A stretch of 6,831 nucleotides of DNA, taken from an uncultured Collinsella sp. (GTDB taxonomy: Bacteria; Actinomycetota; Coriobacteriia; Coriobacteriales; Coriobacteriaceae). The stretch's first letter is position 1, and each line of letters begins with the position of its first letter. Positions 4,762 to 6,831 of this stretch are shown one piece after another. Location of the stretch: contig URZJ01000095.1 of the NCBI GenBank assembly GCA_900552395.1, positions 1 through 6,831 of the forward strand. The letters are read 5' to 3'. Both the position numbers and the translations under genes were made by a program. A model generated the notes under the pieces. That model was not told the DNA's origin, did not search any database, and saw only the letters and a program-made list of their open reading frames with translations.

Positions 4762-6369
4762 ATGGGATCTGATGTGAAGATCGCACGCGCGTTGATCTCG
4801 GTTACCGATAAAACGGGTGTCGTCGATTTCGCACGGACGCTGGTCGATGACTTTGGCGTCGAGATCATCTCTACGGGCGGCACGGCTCGTGCCATCGAGG
4901 ACGCGGGCGTTCCCGTAACCCCCATCGAGGAGTTCACGGGCTATCCCGAGATGATGGACGGCCGCGTTAAGACCCTGCACCCCAAGGTTCACGGCGCGCT
5001 GCTGGCCCGCCGCGATTCCGAGCAGCACATGCAGGAGGCCGCTCAGCACGGCATTAAGCTGATCGACTTGGTCGTCGTCAACCTGTACGAGTTCGAGAAG
5101 ACCGTTGCCAACCCCGAGGTCACCTTCGCGGATGCCATCGAGCACATCGACATCGGCGGTCCCTCCATGCTGCGCTCTGCTGCCAAGAACGCCACGAGCG
5201 TTACCGTCATCTCCGATCCGGCCGACTATGATGCCGTCCTGGCCGAGATGCACGAGACCGGCGGTTGCACCACGCTTTCCACCCGTCGTCGCCTGCAGGT
5301 GAAGGTCTACCAGACCACCGCCGCCTACGACACGGCTATCTCCCGTTGGCTTGCCGCCCAGGCAAGTGACGTGGCGGATACCTCTGCCAAGCTCGAGATT
5401 TCGCTGGAGAAGGTCGACGACCTGCGCTATGGCGAGAATCCTCAGCAGAAGGCTACGGTCTACCGCTTTGCCGAGGGCTGCGAGAACACCGCGAGCTCGC
5501 AGTTCCCGCTCGTTGGCTCCGAGCAGATCCAGGGCAAGCCGCTCAGCTACAACAACTATCTGGATGCCGATGCCGCTTGGAACCTGGTCCGCGAGTTCGA
5601 CGAGCCGGCCTGCGTGATCCTCAAGCACCAGAACCCCTGCGGTTCTGCCGTTGCCGAGGACATCACGGCTGCCTACGACCGCGCCTTCGCCTGCGATCCC
5701 AAGAGCGCCTTCGGCGGCATCATCGCCTGCAACCGCGAGGTTCCCTATGAGCTGGTCGAGCACTTTGCCGATCAGAACAAGCAGTTCGTCGAGGTCATCA
5801 TCGCCCCGAGCTACACTGCCGAGGCGCTCGAGCGCATGGCCAAGCGCCCCAACCTGCGCGTGCTGGCTACCGGCGGCGTGGACCACGGCGCCCAGGTGGA
5901 GCTGCGCTCCATCGACGGCGGCATGCTGGTGCAGGAGGTCGACCACGTGACCGAGGACCCCGCGACCTTTACGTTCCCCACCGACCGCAAGCCCACCGAC
6001 GCCGAGATGGCCGAGCTCGAGTTTGCCTGGAAGGTCTGCAAGGGCGTTAAGTCCAACGCCATCCTGGTCTCCAAGGGTAAGGCCGGCATTGGCATGGGCC
6101 CGGGTCAGCCCAACCGCGTCGACTCTGCGCTACTTGCCTGCGAGCGTGCCGAGGACTTCTGCGAGCGCGAGGGCGTGGAGAAGGGCGGCTTTGCCTGCGC
6201 AAGCGACGCATTCTTCCCGTTCCGCGACAACGTCGACGTGCTTGCCGCGCATGGCGTGACCTGCATCATCCAGCCCGGCGGCTCTAAGCGCGACGACGAG
6301 AGCATCGAGGCGTGCAACGAGCATGGTATTGCGATGGTCTTCACGGGCGCCCGCCACTTTAGGCACTAA
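4762..6369 (+). CDS. purH: Bifunctional AICAR formyltransferase / IMP cyclohydrolase
   Basis: PurH carries out the last two steps of de novo purine synthesis in the cytoplasm: formylation of AICAR with 10-formyl-tetrahydrofolate, then closure of FAICAR to IMP. At 535 residues it is full length. The N-terminal MGS-like cyclohydrolase domain (about 1-135) shows STGGTARAIEDAG (37-49), GYPEMMDGRVKTLHPKVHG (60-78), DLVVVNLYEF (102-111) and the IDIGGPSMLRSAAKN segment (129-143). The formyltransferase domain (about 140-535) shows RYGENPQQKA (222-231), the catalytic KH pair in KHQNPCG (288-294), DPKSAFGG (312-319), VKSNAI (429-434) and the family's RHFRH end. Two residues look unusual: Gln228 where the PurH sequences I know have histidine (GENPHQ), and Gln290 after the catalytic His. 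The start is fixed by AGGAGG. The gene stands alone between a divergent GNAT gene and its own terminator, not in a pur operon within this window. Confidence 0.97.
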   Translation: MGSDVKIARALISVTDKTGVVDFARTLVDDFGVEIISTGGTARAIEDAGVPVTPIEEFTGYPEMMDGRVKTLHPKVHGALLARRDSEQHMQEAAQHGIKLIDLVVVNLYEFEKTVANPEVTFADAIEHIDIGGPSMLRSAAKNATSVTVISDPADYDAVLAEMHETGGCTTLSTRRRLQVKVYQTTAAYDTAISRWLAAQASDVADTSAKLEISLEKVDDLRYGENPQQKATVYRFAEGCENTASSQFPLVGSEQIQGKPLSYNNYLDADAAWNLVREFDEPACVILKHQNPCGSAVAEDITAAYDRAFACDPKSAFGGIIACNREVPYELVEHFADQNKQFVEVIIAPSYTAEALERMAKRPNLRVLATGGVDHGAQVELRSIDGGMLVQEVDHVTEDPATFTFPTDRKPTDAEMAELEFAWKVCKGVKSNAILVSKGKAGIGMGPGQPNRVDSALLACERAEDFCEREGVEKGGFACASDAFFPFRDNVDVLAAHGVTCIIQPGGSKRDDESIEACNEHGIAMVFTGARHFRH

Positions 6370-6398
6370 GTTTCGCCTCGGGACAAAATAATCTCTGC

Positions 6399-6434
6399 AA
6401 AAGACGGTCGCTCCGTTTGGAGGGCCGTCTTTTT
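6399..6434 (+). terminator. Rho-independent terminator of purH
   Basis: AAAAGACGG (6399-6407) pairs with CCGTCTTTT (6425-6433). The stem continues through a T-G and a C-G pair, passes one bulged G (6410), and closes with CTCC/GGAG (6411-6414, 6419-6422) around a four-base loop. Five Ts (6430-6434) end it. It starts 29 bases after the purH stop. Confidence 0.9.
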
Positions 6435-6436
6435 GG

Positions 6437-6442
6437 TATAAG
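6437..6442 (+). promoter_or_regulatory. Candidate -10 box of the 3' gene
   Basis: TATAAG (5/6 to TATAAT) lies three bases after the purH terminator T run. Transcription would begin near 6449. That leaves a leader of about 25 bases if translation starts at ATG 6475, or almost none if it starts at ATG 6451. No clear -35 is seen; that position falls within the terminator stem-loop. Confidence 0.4.
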
Positions 6443-6474
6443 AGGACGGAATGACTAACACGAAAGGTATGACC

Positions 6475-6831
6475 ATGCCCCAAATTGATGATGCCGAGCT
6501 GTTTGGCAATGCCGAGGATCAGCGTGCGTACGAGGACTTTTGCGCCAATCAGGAGGCGGTCGAGAAGTTTACGCTCGACAAGCCCGCGCTTATCTGCCGT
6601 TGGCGCATGTCCAACAAAAAGGTGCCCATGCTCAACCGTCACATTCGCGCGCTGTCCGAGCGCTTGGTGCAGGGCGAGCCGCTTACCCATAACATGCTCA
6701 GCTGGGCCAAGCAGCACGTTGAGTGGTCGCTTGCCGAGGGCGATTACACCGCGCACGACGGCGTGCTCATGCTGGTGATCGACGTTAACGGCAATGCCGC
6801 CATGACGGTGGGTGAGTACGAGCCGCTGGCC
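6475..6831 (+). CDS. Unrecognised protein, 5' part only
   Basis: An open frame of at least 119 codons runs off the right edge. Three in-frame ATGs exist at 6451, 6469 and 6475. AAAGGT (6463-6468) sits six bases before 6475, and AGAGGA (6441-6446) sits four bases before 6451. I prefer 6475 because the candidate -10 box would start the mRNA near 6449, but 6451 is possible. Codon use is biased to G/C-ending codons like the neighbouring genes, so I take it as real. I do not recognise the family. The visible part is acidic at the start (MPQIDDAELFGNAEDQ), followed by a mixed-charge, probably helical region with several Trp and Met residues, then a more hydrophobic stretch (GVLMLVIDVNGNAAM) that may be a beta-strand core rather than a membrane helix. 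There is no signal peptide. It follows purH after a terminator, so it is probably a separate unit. Confidence 0.7.
   Translation, partial: MPQIDDAELFGNAEDQRAYEDFCANQEAVEKFTLDKPALICRWRMSNKKVPMLNRHIRALSERLVQGEPLTHNMLSWAKQHVEWSLAEGDYTAHDGVLMLVIDVNGNAAMTVGEYEPLA

Noticed and set aside
4717..5946. 409-codon minus-strand open frame opposite purH
   Set aside because: Long antisense frames are expected opposite GC-rich genes. The plus strand here encodes an intact PurH with all its motifs, and the antisense protein shows none.

Overview
This is a GC-rich bacterial window with compact, strongly biased GC-ending codons. The gene types, the high GC and the protein sequences look most like a Coriobacteriia gut actinobacterium, with Collinsella my best guess. 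That is inference from protein character, not from any search.

Layout from left to right: (1) 1-172, minus strand, an open frame running off the left edge that carries the conserved P-type ATPase segment just before the DKTGT phosphorylation site. It has no room for the rest of the enzyme, so it is probably a truncated or chimeric remnant. (2) 173-1192, minus strand, a glutamyl-Q tRNA(Asp) synthetase (gluQ). (3) 1193-1706, a 514-base divergent intergenic region without a convincing gene. It holds a terminator-like perfect hairpin, a pseudoknot-compatible pair of stems and one copy of a 53-bp structured repeat. (4) 1707-3653, plus strand, a secreted or membrane DUF2207-type protein with a signal peptide and a glycine-rich tail, followed by a strong terminator. 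(5) 3716-3842, two further copies of the 53-bp repeat in tandem. (6) 3843-4484, minus strand, a GNAT acetyltransferase. (7) 4485-4761, a divergent leader with two perfect inverted repeats ahead of purH. (8) 4762-6369, plus strand, purH, the bifunctional enzyme for the last two steps of IMP synthesis, with its own terminator. (9) 6475-6831, plus strand, the start of an unrecognised gene cut by the right edge.

The genes do not form one pathway. gluQ modifies tRNA, purH makes IMP, the GNAT enzyme has no visible substrate and the DUF2207 protein has no known function. Transcription units are short: gluQ and the DUF2207 gene diverge, the DUF2207 and GNAT genes converge, and GNAT and purH diverge.

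The most unusual content is non-coding. The 53-bp element (1541-1593, 3725-3777, 3788-3840) has two related 12-mers spaced exactly 27 bases apart. A 6-bp stem is preserved by compensatory changes between copies although its sequence differs.
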